From: Microbacterium sp. LCT-H2 | GTDB taxonomy: Bacteria; Actinomycetota; Actinomycetes; Actinomycetales; Microbacteriaceae | Length of the DNA stretch: 64,000 nucleotides | Assembly (NCBI RefSeq): GCF_001866135.1 | Contig: NZ_MODW01000002.1 | Coordinates: 248,001 to 312,000, forward strand | Reading direction: 5' to 3' | In this document: positions 1 to 8,569 of the stretch, in pieces | Position numbering within the stretch: the stretch's first letter is position 1 | How the letters are laid out: every line of letters starts with the position of its first letter | Notes under the pieces: generated by a model | The model's input: the letters and a program-made list of their open reading frames with translations, nothing else | Database searches by the model: none | Told to the model about the DNA's origin: nothing | Program-made: the position numbers and the translations under genes

Positions 1-1
1 C

Positions 2-2278
2 GTGCCGCTGCACTGGCTGACGTTCCTGCCACTCGCACTGTGGCGTTCCCTCACCCATCTCATCGGCAAGCGGCCGGAGGCCGTGTTCCCGGAGTGGGGG
101 GCGGCTCTCCTCGCGATGGTCCGTTTCGGCGCCGTCGCCCGATCGCGCGCCCGGATCCGTTCGTTCCGTTCCTCCAGCTGGGCGAGCATCGCCCCGCTGC
201 GCGTCACCCCCGCACAACTGCGTCGTCGGCTCGACGACGGGCACGGCAGCGAGCACGGTGCCGTCAGCGAGCTCCGCTTCTTCTCCGGGGGCGGAGCCTG
301 GGCGGTGCTGGCCGCGCTGGTGGTGAGCATCGCCTCCTTCACGAGTCTCCTGGCGTGGCCGGCGCTGGGAGGCGGTGGCCTCCTGCCCTTGCGTGAGACC
401 GTGGGCGCGTTGTGGCAGGACGCGGCATGGGGTCTGCGCGGGGTCGGTGTCGATCTCGTCGGACCGGCCGACCCGTTCGCCGCGATCATCGCCGTCCTGG
501 GGTCGCTGTGGCCGGGCGCGCCGTCCTTCGCGATGGTGCTGCTGTGGATCCTCGCGCTGCCGCTCGCCGTCCTCGGCGGATGGTTCGCCGCGACTCGGGT
601 CACCGATCGGGCCGGACTGCGCATCTTCGCCGGCATCGCGTGGGCGCTCGCGCCGACCTTCCTCACCGCGCTCGTGGACGGGCGTCCTTCTGCCGTGCTC
701 GTCCACCTGCTGCTCCCATGGCTGTTCCATTCGGCGGTGGTCGCCCACCGCTCCTGGGGCGCGGCGGGCAGTGCGTCCCTGCTCCTGGCGGCGGTCGTCG
801 CCTGTGCGCCGGTCCTGGCTCCGGCCCTCGCGCTGCTGTGGGTCGTGGCTCTGGGGATCGTGCTCGGCACGGCGCAGTTCCGAGGGGCGGGCCGCCTGCT
901 CTGGCTTCCCCTGCCCACCGCGGTGCTGTTCGCTCCCCTGATCTTCTGGCAGCTCGCCCACGGCACCGCGCTCGGTCTGCTCGCCGATCCCGGCCTGACG
1001 TGGCTCGGGCCGCAGGCGTCGGCTGACGCCGCCGGACGCCTGGCGATCGCCGGGGGCTTCCCGACGAGCGATCTGGCGGGCTGGGCGAGCGTCGTCCCCG
1101 GAACCTGGGCAGCGCTGCTGTGCGCACCGCTCGCGCTGCTCGCGCTGGGGTCAGCCGTCTCCCCTCGATGGCGGGCGGGCATCACCCTGCTGGTCGTCGC
1201 GCTCAGCGGACTCGCGACCGCCTTTCTCGCCGTCGGGATCAGCGTCGCCGCCGCGGGGAGCGCTCCGGTGCCGATCTGGCCCGGCACCGGTCTGAGCCTC
1301 GCCTGGATCGGCGTCGTGGGTGCCGCGACGATCACGCTCGACACGGCGATCACGCTGCCGCGCCTGCGCGTCGCCGCCACAGGGGTGGCCGCCCTCGCTC
1401 TCGTGGTGTGCGCCGTCCCCGCTCTCACCGCCTTCCACACCGACCGCTCCGCACTGACGAACGGCCCCGAATCCACCCTTCCCGCCTATGTGCGAGCCCA
1501 GGCGGCCGGGGATCGGCCGATCTCCACTCTCATCCTCACGCCGCAGAACGACGGCGGTCTCGCTGTCGACGTGGTGCACGGTCCCAGCGAGACCCTCGGC
1601 TCGCAGACGACGATGCTCTCGACGGCGGTCGAACCGCAGGGGACCGACATCGCGACTCTCGCCGTCGACCTCATCTCCGCCCGCGACTTCGACGCGCCGG
1701 CGGAACTGCTCGCGCAGGGGATCAGCTACGTCCTCCTCGCGGAGGCGCCGGGTGAGGGGGATCGCGCACGCACACTGCGCACGGCGTCCGTCGCCGCGAT
1801 CGACCAACGGGCCGGCCTCGTGCAGGCAGGGTCGACGGATCGAGGAGTCCTCTGGCGTCTCGAGGGCGAGCCGGCGGCGCCGGCGTCGCTGAGCGCGACC
1901 CAGGAGGGCACGGCCCGGATCGTCGTGACGGTGCAGCTCCTGGTCCTGCTCGCCGCGCTGCTCCTGTCCATCCCGACGCGCGCGTCGCGTCGGGCGGCGC
2001 GGGCGCAGTCGCGGATCGTCGGCAGGGCGCCGGAGGAGCCGCTGGTGCTCCCGCGCCATGCGGAGGACACCGTGCCAGACGCAGCCGACGTGCCGCCGGT
2101 CGGCGCCGTCGAGGATCCGCAGGACGAGCCCGCGCTGGCCGACGAGGCGCTCGCCCCGATCGCCGACGCCCAGCCGACCGACGAAGACCATGACGACGTG
2201 CCGGACGGCGATCCCACCGACACCCCTGCGTCCGTCGAGAGCCGAGGAAGCACCGGCACCGAGGAGGACCACCGATGA
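2..2278 (+). CDS. Membrane glycosyltransferase, C-terminal part (5' end outside window)
   Basis: The reading frame is open to the left edge, so the true start lies outside; 758 residues are visible. What is seen is a polytopic membrane region (many Leu/Ala/Val segments between about residues 95 and 470), an exported-looking domain (about 480-635), one more membrane segment (about 640-660) and an acidic, Pro-rich cytoplasmic tail. No GT-A catalytic motif is in the visible part. The combination with a following DUF5719 gene matches large actinobacterial GT2-family envelope glycosyltransferases, whose GT2 domain would lie upstream of the window. It overlaps the DUF5719 start by 4 bp (ATGA), so the two are [15 protein letters not shown] coupled. 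The family call rests on context and recognition of the C-terminal region, not on a catalytic site. Confidence 0.7.
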   Translation: MPLHWLTFLPLALWRSLTHLIGKRPEAVFPEWGAALLAMVRFGAVARSRARIRSFRSSSWASIAPLRVTPAQLRRRLDDGHGSEHGAVSELRFFSGGGAWAVLAALVVSIASFTSLLAWPALGGGGLLPLRETVGALWQDAAWGLRGVGVDLVGPADPFAAIIAVLGSLWPGAPSFAMVLLWILALPLAVLGGWFAATRVTDRAGLRIFAGIAWALAPTFLTALVDGRPSAVLVHLLLPWLFHSAVVAHRSWGAAGSASLLLAAVVACAPVLAPALALLWVVALGIVLGTAQFRGAGRLLWLPLPTAVLFAPLIFWQLAHGTALGLLADPGLTWLGPQASADAAGRLAIAGGFPTSDLAGWASVVPGTWAALLCAPLALLALGSAVSPRWRAGITLLVVALSGLATAFLAVGISVAAAGSAPVPIWPGTGLSLAWIGVVGAATITLDTAITLPRLRVAATGVAALALVVCAVPALTAFHTDRSALTNGPESTLPAYVRAQAAGDRPISTLILTPQNDGGLAVDVVHGPSETLGSQTTMLSTAVEPQGTDIATLAVDLISARDFDAPAELLAQGISYVLLAEAPGEGDRARTLRTASVAAIDQRAGLVQAGSTDRGVLWRLEGEPAAPASLSATQEGTARIVVTVQLLVLLAALLLSIPTRASRRAARAQSRIVGRAPEEPLVLPRHAEDTVPDAADVPPVGAVEDPQDEPALADEALAPIADAQPTDEDHDDVPDGDPTDTPASVESRGSTGTEEDHR

Positions 2279-3657
2279 CCGGCAACCGTGCGTTCCGCGT
2301 CGCCGCGACCAGTGCGCGCGTCGTCACCGGAGTCGTGGTCGCCGCGGCCTGTGTGCTGGGCGTCGCGACCGCCGTGCACGCCCCTTGGCCGACCGTGACG
2401 CACGAGCCGGCACAGCAGCAGGTGACTCCGCTCCCCGGGGACAGCGTCCTGGTGTGCGCGGGCGATTTCCACGCTCTCGGTCGCAACACGGCCGCCCCGT
2501 CGGAGATGCGCCGGGCGGCGACTCCTGAACTCACGACAGGGGGCACGAGCGGTGTCCCGTCGCAGGCGGGGCTCGCCGTCCCGGATCTGGTGGACGGGCA
2601 GGAGGTGCCCGTGCTCACCGGTGCCGTCGAGGGACGCACGGCGCCGCTCATCGCGGGAGCCGAGTCGTCCACCCTGGCCTCGGACGACCTCGCCGGTTTC
2701 GCGGCTTCGCCCTGCGGCATCCCGCGGCTGGAGTCGTGGCTCGTCGGAGGGTCGGTGGGCACCGGAGCCGAGGACGTGGTCCTCCTCGCCAACGCGTCCG
2801 ACGTCCCCGCGACCGTGACCCTCGCGGTCTACGGATCGGCGCGTGGCGGTCGTACCGTCATCGTCCCGCCGCGCACGCAGACGGCGCTGCCGCTGACCTC
2901 CGTCGCCGCAGGGAACGACATCCCCGTCGTCAAGGTGAGCGCGGTCGGGGCACCGGTCCGCGCCGTCCTGCAGTCCGCGCTGATGCAGGTGCTCGACCCG
3001 GTGGGGGCCGACCAGCAGGAAGCGGTGCCCGGGCCTCAGCAGCGCGTCGTGCTCCCGGGCGTGCAGGCGTTCGCCGCGACGGGGGACCAGGGGGACATGA
3101 CGGTGCTGCGACTGCTTGCTCCCGGCGCGGACGCGCTCGCCCAGGTCCGTGTGACCGCCGAGGGCGGCGGCCCCGGTCTGGACGAGTTCACGGTGCCGCT
3201 GACCGCGGACGAGCCGGCCCAGGTCTCGCTCAGCGGACTCGAGCCCGGGACGTACACCGTGGAGATCGAGGCCGACGCCCCGGTCATCGCGGGAGTCCGT
3301 CAGCAGGACGGCTTCGGAGCGGATTCCGACTTCGCGTGGGTCACCCCCGCCCCCGAGATCGATGCGGAGGTCGCGTTCGCGGTGCCGTCCGGTCCGTCTC
3401 CGCGACTGCAACTGGCCAACACGTCTGACGAGGACACCACCGTCTCGCTCTCGTCCGTCGACGGCGGCTCGCCGCAGGAGATCGTCATCCCGGCGGGGGA
3501 GACCCGTGGCCTCGATGTCGCCGCGGAGACGACCTACCTGCTCCGGCCCTCGGGCGAGGTGCACGCCGCCGTCGCGATGACCGCGCCCGGCGCCGTCGCC
3601 GTGCTCCCGGTCCCACCGTCCCCTGGTGTCGAGACGTCGATCACCGTCTACCCCTGA
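2275..3657 (+). CDS. DUF5719 family secreted/anchored protein
   Basis: The protein has 460 residues. An N-terminal hydrophobic segment (about residues 15-37) with basic residues before it looks like an uncleaved signal anchor or signal peptide, followed by a long soluble beta-rich domain with Gly/Pro/Thr/Val-rich repeats and no recognisable catalytic motif. In Actinobacteria DUF5719 genes sit directly after a large membrane glycosyltransferase, as here (4-bp overlap with it), which suggests an accessory envelope role outside the membrane. The biochemical function is unknown. It converges with the next gene, leaving only 9 bp and no obvious hairpin between the two stops. Confidence 0.8.
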   Translation: MTGNRAFRVAATSARVVTGVVVAAACVLGVATAVHAPWPTVTHEPAQQQVTPLPGDSVLVCAGDFHALGRNTAAPSEMRRAATPELTTGGTSGVPSQAGLAVPDLVDGQEVPVLTGAVEGRTAPLIAGAESSTLASDDLAGFAASPCGIPRLESWLVGGSVGTGAEDVVLLANASDVPATVTLAVYGSARGGRTVIVPPRTQTALPLTSVAAGNDIPVVKVSAVGAPVRAVLQSALMQVLDPVGADQQEAVPGPQQRVVLPGVQAFAATGDQGDMTVLRLLAPGADALAQVRVTAEGGGPGLDEFTVPLTADEPAQVSLSGLEPGTYTVEIEADAPVIAGVRQQDGFGADSDFAWVTPAPEIDAEVAFAVPSGPSPRLQLANTSDEDTTVSLSSVDGGSPQEIVIPAGETRGLDVAAETTYLLRPSGEVHAAVAMTAPGAVAVLPVPPSPGVETSITVYP

Positions 3658-3666
3658 CGAGCCGGA

Positions 3667-4092
3667 TCAGTGGTCGTGGCCCAGATCCCACGGCTCCCGG
3701 CCCACGTACTCGGCCGCCGCGCGGAAGACAGCGCTCTCGATCGCCATCCGTCGATGCGCGGCGTCGTCGTGACCGGGCGGAAGAAGGCGTTCGATGGGGA
3801 TGCGGAAGAGGACGATCCTCCGCTGCTCACGGTCGAGATGCCAGCGCGGCACCTCGCCGTCGGCGTCGTATGACGGCAGCGCACCGATCTCGAACCGGAC
3901 GTCCTGGAGCTCCGGCCACGTCCCGCGGAGGAACTCGACCGCGGTGCCGACGGTGAGATCGAAGCGATCGATGCGCCCGTCCAACGGGGCGAGCGGAGGC
4001 TTGACGACCTCGCTGCGCCCGAGGCGGCCGTGTCGGCCGTGCCTGGCACCGCGGCGAGCGGTGGAGGCGGGGACGGAACGGCGACGGGGCAT
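3667..4092 (-). CDS. Metallopeptidase-family (zincin-like) protein, no visible HExxH
   Basis: The protein has 141 residues. A basic N-terminal tail (about 1-30) precedes a small alpha/beta domain. The position next to DUF3499 and the overall pattern fit the actinobacterial 'metallopeptidase family' (M. tuberculosis Rv3259-like). I see no HExxH; the only His-rich elements are HDDAAHRR and a terminal HDH, so proteolysis should not be assumed. The ATG lies 6 nt after a minus-strand TAGACT hexamer (4104-4099), predicting a leaderless message. It is divergent from the DUF3499 gene, and the roughly 77-bp gap carries promoters for both directions. Confidence 0.7.
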   Translation of the reverse strand: MPRRRSVPASTARRGARHGRHGRLGRSEVVKPPLAPLDGRIDRFDLTVGTAVEFLRGTWPELQDVRFEIGALPSYDADGEVPRWHLDREQRRIVLFRIPIERLLPPGHDDAAHRRMAIESAVFRAAAEYVGREPWDLGHDH

Positions 4093-4169
4093 GTCGAAAG
4101 TCTAGGCGCAGCGGCCACTTCCGGCGCGGCACCGCCGCCGCGGTCGGATGGAGTCGTACGCTGACGGAG

Positions 4170-4376
4170 ATGGACGGACGACTGTGCTCGAAGGTCGGCT
4201 GCGCGCGCGAGGCCGTGGCCACCCTCACGTATGACTACGGCGACCAGATGGCTGCGCTCGGCCCGCTCGGCGCGGCGAACGATCCGCAGGCGCACGACCT
4301 CTGCGCGCCGCACGCCGACCGGCTCTCGGTCCCCGCGGGATGGCTCGTCGTCCGCCACGAGGCGCTGCGCGCATGA
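4170..4376 (+). CDS. DUF3499 family small zinc-ribbon-like protein
   Basis: The protein has 68 residues. It has a CSKVGC pair near the N-terminus and a second CAPH pair at about residues 48-51, a spacing suggestive of a small metal-binding knuckle. It matches the actinobacterial DUF3499 family (Rv3258c-like), though shorter than the roughly 100 residues I recall for other members because it lacks a tail. No function is established. The ATG is 7 nt after TACGCT (4157-4162) and lacks a Shine-Dalgarno, so [11 protein letters not shown] is probably leaderless. Confidence 0.85.
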   Translation: MDGRLCSKVGCAREAVATLTYDYGDQMAALGPLGAANDPQAHDLCAPHADRLSVPAGWLVVRHEALRA

Positions 4377-4405
4377 GCGTCGACCGGCCCTGACCGGCGA
4401 GGCCG

Positions 4406-5215
4406 TCAGACGCTCAGACGACGACCGGTCAGGCGCTCCGCGCGCCGGTCCGCGTTGGCGAGCGCGCGGCGTTCGCGCTCGCGCCGGAGAACGGTGACAC
4501 CGACCAGGACGAGCTCGGGTGGCGCAGCCGGCAGCGGGGAGATGAAGGGCGCGGCCTCGGCGAGCAGATCACGGGCCACTCGCTCCCGTGCAGCCGGGAG
4601 CATGCGAGGAGCGCTCACCAGGAACTGCGAGATGCGCCGGGCGAGTCGGTCCGGAAGGCGCGCCACATCGGCCACCTGCGCCCACGCCGTTAGCTGCGGA
4701 GGCAGCACCGGCGCGAGCGTGACCAGCTTCGGAGTGCGCACCCGCTGGCTGTACGTGCCGGCGACGAGGTCGCCGAGGCGCTGGGATCGTGCGGTGAAGG
4801 CGCCGACGAGCACGGCGAGGCCGCCGAAGGTGAGGTAGATCTCGAGGACGCCGAGGAGCGCGCGGATGAACGCGTGGCGGAATCCGGCCGCTCCGCCGTC
4901 CATCCGCACGATCCTCCCGCCGATGGCCAGCTTTCCGAGGCTGCGTCCCTTGAGCGCCACCTCCATCGTGATCGGCAGGACGACGAAGCTGAGGACGAGG
5001 GAGGCCACGAGGGCGATGCGGTCCGTGGCCGGGTCGAGCACGCCGATGTCGAGGAGCCAGATGCGCAGGAGGATCGATCCGATGAAGACGGCATAGCCGA
5101 GCAGCATGTCGATGACGGCGCCGGCCGCCCGAAGGAGGAACCCCACGGGCTGGACGTCGATCGCGACCGCCTCCCCGGAGAGCACCTCGTCGGAGACGTC
5201 GATCTGCGCGGACAT
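4406..5215 (-). CDS. RDD family membrane protein
   Basis: The protein has 269 residues. An RDD domain occupies about residues 20-165, with membrane segments near 28-50, 65-85 and 120-140 and the characteristic KGRSLGKLAIGGRIVR stretch between segments 2 and 3. A cytoplasmic helical, Arg/Ala-rich tail follows. RDD proteins are envelope proteins of mostly unknown or transport-related function. In Actinobacteria they occur with MoxR/DUF58/DUF4129/SpoIIM genes, as here. The start codon overlaps the opposite-strand SpoIIM ATG by two bases within one CATG. Confidence 0.85.
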   Translation of the reverse strand: MSAQIDVSDEVLSGEAVAIDVQPVGFLLRAAGAVIDMLLGYAVFIGSILLRIWLLDIGVLDPATDRIALVASLVLSFVVLPITMEVALKGRSLGKLAIGGRIVRMDGGAAGFRHAFIRALLGVLEIYLTFGGLAVLVGAFTARSQRLGDLVAGTYSQRVRTPKLVTLAPVLPPQLTAWAQVADVARLPDRLARRISQFLVSAPRMLPAARERVARDLLAEAAPFISPLPAAPPELVLVGVTVLRRERERRALANADRRAERLTGRRLSV

Positions 5216-6224
5216 GAGTACAGTAAATCAGGTGGATGCCGATGCCCTCACCGATGCGCGCCGGTCCGAATGGGAACGGCTGGACACCCTCAGCCGCGCC
5301 CGTCTGGACGGCGCCGGGGTGGACGAGCTCATCGTGCGGTACCGCGCCGCCTCGGCCGACCTCGCGGAGCTGAAGACCTCCGTCGGGGAGTCGCCGCAGG
5401 GCGCCTACCTCTCCACGATCCTCGTGCGCGCGCGGCTCCGGCTCACGGGTGCCGCCGACAGCATCCTCACGCAGACGTCGCGGTTCTTCCGGCTCCAACT
5501 GCCCGCAGCCCTGTACCGGCTGCGGTGGACGACCCTCGTCATCGCCCTCGCCTTCGTGGCCGTCGCCGTCGGCACCGCGGCCTGGATCGCGAGCGACCCC
5601 GCCCTGGTGGCCACGCTCGGGCCGCCCGACACTCTTCAGCAGTACGCCGACGAGAGCTTCACCGGGTACTACACGGAGAACCCCGCCGCCGTGTTCATGG
5701 GCATGGTCTGGACGAACAACGCCTGGATCGCGATGCAGTGCGTGCTGTTCGGCGTGACCGGGATCTGGCCCGTCTACATGCTCGTGCAGAACGCCATGGG
5801 TCTCGGCACCTCCGGAGCGGTGATGGCCGTCCATGACAAGGCCGACCTCATGGTCCTGTACATCCTTCCGCACGGCATGCTCGAGATGACGTGCATCTTC
5901 GTCGCTGCGGCCGCGGGTCTGCACATGTTCTGGGCCTGGGTCGCCCCGGGCCATCGCACCCGCGGCGAGGCGCTCGCGGAGGAGGGCAGAGCACTGGCCA
6001 CCGTCGCCCTCGGTCTCGTGTTCGCGCTCTTCCTCTCCGGACTCGTCGAGGGTTTCGTGACCGGATGGGCCCTGCCCTGGCCGCTCAAGATCGGCATCGG
6101 TGCCGCGGCCCTCGCGGTCTTCCTCATCTACATGCTCGTGACCGGCCGACGCGCCTCTCGTCGCGGCGAGACCGGTGATCTCGTGGAGTACGAGTCCGGC
6201 ACGCCGCGGCTCGTCGCCGGGTGA
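5214..6224 (+). CDS. SpoIIM / DUF95-type integral membrane protein
   Basis: The protein is 336 residues from the ATG, or 330 if [11 protein letters not shown] begins at the in-frame GTG at 5232. A roughly 95-residue cytoplasmic N-terminal helical region is followed by a membrane segment (about 107-128), a loop with YADESFTGYYTENPAAVF, and four or five further segments, the usual stage II sporulation protein M layout. The organism is not expected to sporulate; in Actinobacteria this family accompanies the MoxR/RDD cluster. A TACAGT hexamer at 5219-5224 sits 7 nt before GTG 5232, while ATG 5214 has no SD, so I favour the GTG but give the longer coordinates. It converges with DUF58. Confidence 0.85.
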   Translation: MSTVNQVDADALTDARRSEWERLDTLSRARLDGAGVDELIVRYRAASADLAELKTSVGESPQGAYLSTILVRARLRLTGAADSILTQTSRFFRLQLPAALYRLRWTTLVIALAFVAVAVGTAAWIASDPALVATLGPPDTLQQYADESFTGYYTENPAAVFMGMVWTNNAWIAMQCVLFGVTGIWPVYMLVQNAMGLGTSGAVMAVHDKADLMVLYILPHGMLEMTCIFVAAAAGLHMFWAWVAPGHRTRGEALAEEGRALATVALGLVFALFLSGLVEGFVTGWALPWPLKIGIGAAALAVFLIYMLVTGRRASRRGETGDLVEYESGTPRLVAG

Positions 6225-6240
6225 GGGCCGGCGTCCGCGG

Positions 6241-7548
6241 TCAGAGCCGCCCCGCCGCCTTGAGCTCGAGGTAGCGGTCGGCGATCCGCGGCGGAAGGTC
6301 TTCGGGATCCGCGGCGATGGCCTCGCCACCGGCCCGACGGATCGCGTCGGCGACGTTCTCGGCGTCCCGCAGCGTGCGCTCGGCGGCGGCGGCGAGGTAG
6401 ACGTCCTCCCTGGACCGTCGGGCGCGGGCGAGCGCGGCGATGCCGTCGTCTGTCACCGAGCCGACCAGCACCGTCATGGCCCGCGAGGCGTCGGGGAAGG
6501 CGCCGAGGAAGCCGCGAGCCGATTCGGCGGCGTCCTGCGCCGTGAGGACGACGAGTAGGGAAGGGCGCGTGGTCAGCGTACGCACCGCTGCGAAGGCCGC
6601 ATGCCAATCCGTGTCCACGAGTCGGGCGTGCACCGGAGCCATCGCATCGGTGAGCGCGGGCAGGAGCGCGGCGCCGTCCACTCCGGTCACCCGCGCCCGG
6701 GCGACCCTGTCGTGCATGAGGAGGTGGACGTGATCCCCCGCCCGTGCGGCGAGCGCCGACAGCAGGAGCGCCGCCTCCAACGCCGCATCGAGCCGCGTGC
6801 CGTCACCGACCCTGGCGGCAGCCGTGCGGCCGGTGTCGACGATGAGGACCACATGCCGGTCCCGCTCGGGACGCCAGGTGCGGAGCATCGTCGTCCCCGC
6901 CCGCGCCGTCGCCCGCCAGTCGATCGAGCGGACGTCGTCCCCGCGGACGTACTCGCGCAGCGAGTCGAACTCGGTGCCCTGGCCGCGGACCTGGATGCTC
7001 GTGTTGCCGTCGAGCTCGCGCAGGCGCGCCAACCGGGAGGGCAGATGCTTGCGCGAGGTGAAGGCCGGGAGCACGCGGATCGCGCCGCGGACGGGGTGCT
7101 GCGCCTGTCGGCCCGCGAGCCCCAGTGGCCCGCGGGACCGGAGCACGACGAAGGCACTGACGAGCTCGCCCCGGCGCCGCGGACGCAGGGGGATGTCCAC
7201 CCGCCGTCGTTCGCCGGGCGGGATGCGCAGGTGCTGCCGCTCGGACGGCGCTCCCGCGGTGGGCTGCCAGGCGTCGCGGAGGAGGACGTCGAGCAGCCGG
7301 GCCCCGCGGTTCTCCACCGCCACGCTCACCGGGATCAGCTCGCCGAGGCGCGCGCGCGACGGGACCCGACGGGTGACGGTCGCCGCGCGCGGGTCGCCTG
7401 CGAAGACGAGATCGACGCCGACGAGGAGGGCGCAGAGACCGATCCACCCGCCCAGGACGGCGTAGGGCGGGAAGCCCGCCAGTCCGGCGAGGACCAGCGG
7501 CACGATGCCGACGGCGAGGGCAACGGCGAGACGGCCCGTGACGAACAC
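6241..7548 (-). CDS. DUF58 domain-containing protein
   Basis: The protein has 435 residues. Two hydrophobic N-terminal segments (about 8-45) are followed by an extracytoplasmic-looking beta region. The DUF58 core carries the signature REYVRGDDVRSIDWRATAR (about 200-220), and a VWA-like region with LIVDTGRT follows. DUF58 proteins are usual partners of MoxR ATPases and are thought to be assembled or activated by them. The GTG start follows the MoxR stop codon directly (TAG then GTG, no gap), so expression is coupled. It is the last gene of the five-gene minus-strand operon that begins at 11735. Confidence 0.9.
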   Translation of the reverse strand: MFVTGRLAVALAVGIVPLVLAGLAGFPPYAVLGGWIGLCALLVGVDLVFAGDPRAATVTRRVPSRARLGELIPVSVAVENRGARLLDVLLRDAWQPTAGAPSERQHLRIPPGERRRVDIPLRPRRRGELVSAFVVLRSRGPLGLAGRQAQHPVRGAIRVLPAFTSRKHLPSRLARLRELDGNTSIQVRGQGTEFDSLREYVRGDDVRSIDWRATARAGTTMLRTWRPERDRHVVLIVDTGRTAAARVGDGTRLDAALEAALLLSALAARAGDHVHLLMHDRVARARVTGVDGAALLPALTDAMAPVHARLVDTDWHAAFAAVRTLTTRPSLLVVLTAQDAAESARGFLGAFPDASRAMTVLVGSVTDDGIAALARARRSREDVYLAAAAERTLRDAENVADAIRRAGGEAIAADPEDLPPRIADRYLELKAAGRL

Positions 7549-8520
7549 CTAGATCGGCACCCGGGTCTGCTGGACCACCGACGTCAGCACGGCGTCCGCG
7601 GACACGCCCTCCATCTGGGCGTCGGGGCGGAGCTGGAGACGATGCCGCCACACCGGCACGAGCATCGTCTGGACGTGGTCGGGGGTCACGGCGGTGGAGG
7701 CGTTCAGCCACGCCCAGGCCTTCGCCGCGGCGAGGAGGCCGGTCGAGGCGCGGGGGCTGGCGCCGAGCTCCACGGACGGCGACTGCCGGGTCGCCCGGGC
7801 CAGATCGACCACATAGCCGAGGACGTCGTCGGTCACGTCCACCCGGGCTGCGGCGCGCTGGGCGGCGCGGATCTCGTCGGCGCCGATCACCGCCTCCACT
7901 CCCGTGAGGTCCCGCGGGGAGAAGCCCTGGGCGTGGCGTCGCAGCACGGACACCTCCGCGTCCCGCTCCGGCATGCCGACGACGAGCTTCATCAGGAAGC
8001 GGTCGAGCTGGGCCTCCGGCAGCGAGTACGTCCCCTCGTGCTCGATCGGGTTCTGCGTCGCGGCGACGAGGAAGGGATCGGGCAGCGCGCGGCTCACACC
8101 GTCCGCCGAGACCTGGCGTTCCTCCATCGCCTCCAGGAGCGCCGCCTGTGTCTTCGGCGGTGTGCGGTTGATCTCGTCCGCCAGCAGGATGTGGGTGAAG
8201 ACCGGTCCGGCGCGGAAGTCGAACTCCCCGGTCCGGGCGTCATAGACGAGAGACCCTGTGACGTCCCCCGGCATCAGGTCGGGCGTGAACTGCACCCGCT
8301 TGGTGTCGAGGCCCAACGCGCGTGCGAACGAGCGCACGACGAGGGTCTTCGCCACCCCCGGCACCCCTTCCAGCAGCACGTGGCCCCGAGCCAGGAGCGA
8401 TACGAGGAGGCCGGTGACGGTGCCGGCCTGGCCCACCACCGCTTTGTCGACCTCGGTGCGGACGCGGTGCATGGCCTGCCGCAGCGCGGCGTCGTCGGCG
8501 GGACTGTTCTCGTCGGTCAC
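7549..8520 (-). CDS. moxR: MoxR-family AAA+ ATPase
   Basis: The protein has 323 residues from the GTG at 8520, chosen because GAGGAG lies just upstream and the frame before it is low-complexity read-through. Walker A is GVPGVAKT and Walker B is LLADEINR; the sensor-1 region ATQNPIEHEGTYSLPEAQLDRF fixes the MoxR subfamily. MoxR ATPases act as chaperone-like factors for VWA/DUF58-type partners. The gene sits between DUF4350 and DUF58, the common actinobacterial arrangement. Confidence 0.93.
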   Translation of the reverse strand: MTDENSPADDAALRQAMHRVRTEVDKAVVGQAGTVTGLLVSLLARGHVLLEGVPGVAKTLVVRSFARALGLDTKRVQFTPDLMPGDVTGSLVYDARTGEFDFRAGPVFTHILLADEINRTPPKTQAALLEAMEERQVSADGVSRALPDPFLVAATQNPIEHEGTYSLPEAQLDRFLMKLVVGMPERDAEVSVLRRHAQGFSPRDLTGVEAVIGADEIRAAQRAAARVDVTDDVLGYVVDLARATRQSPSVELGASPRASTGLLAAAKAWAWLNASTAVTPDHVQTMLVPVWRHRLQLRPDAQMEGVSADAVLTSVVQQTRVPI

Positions 8521-8569
8521 GGGGTCTCCTCGGCTTCGGTCGGGAAAGGGATGCGGGGTGGACGGGTGC

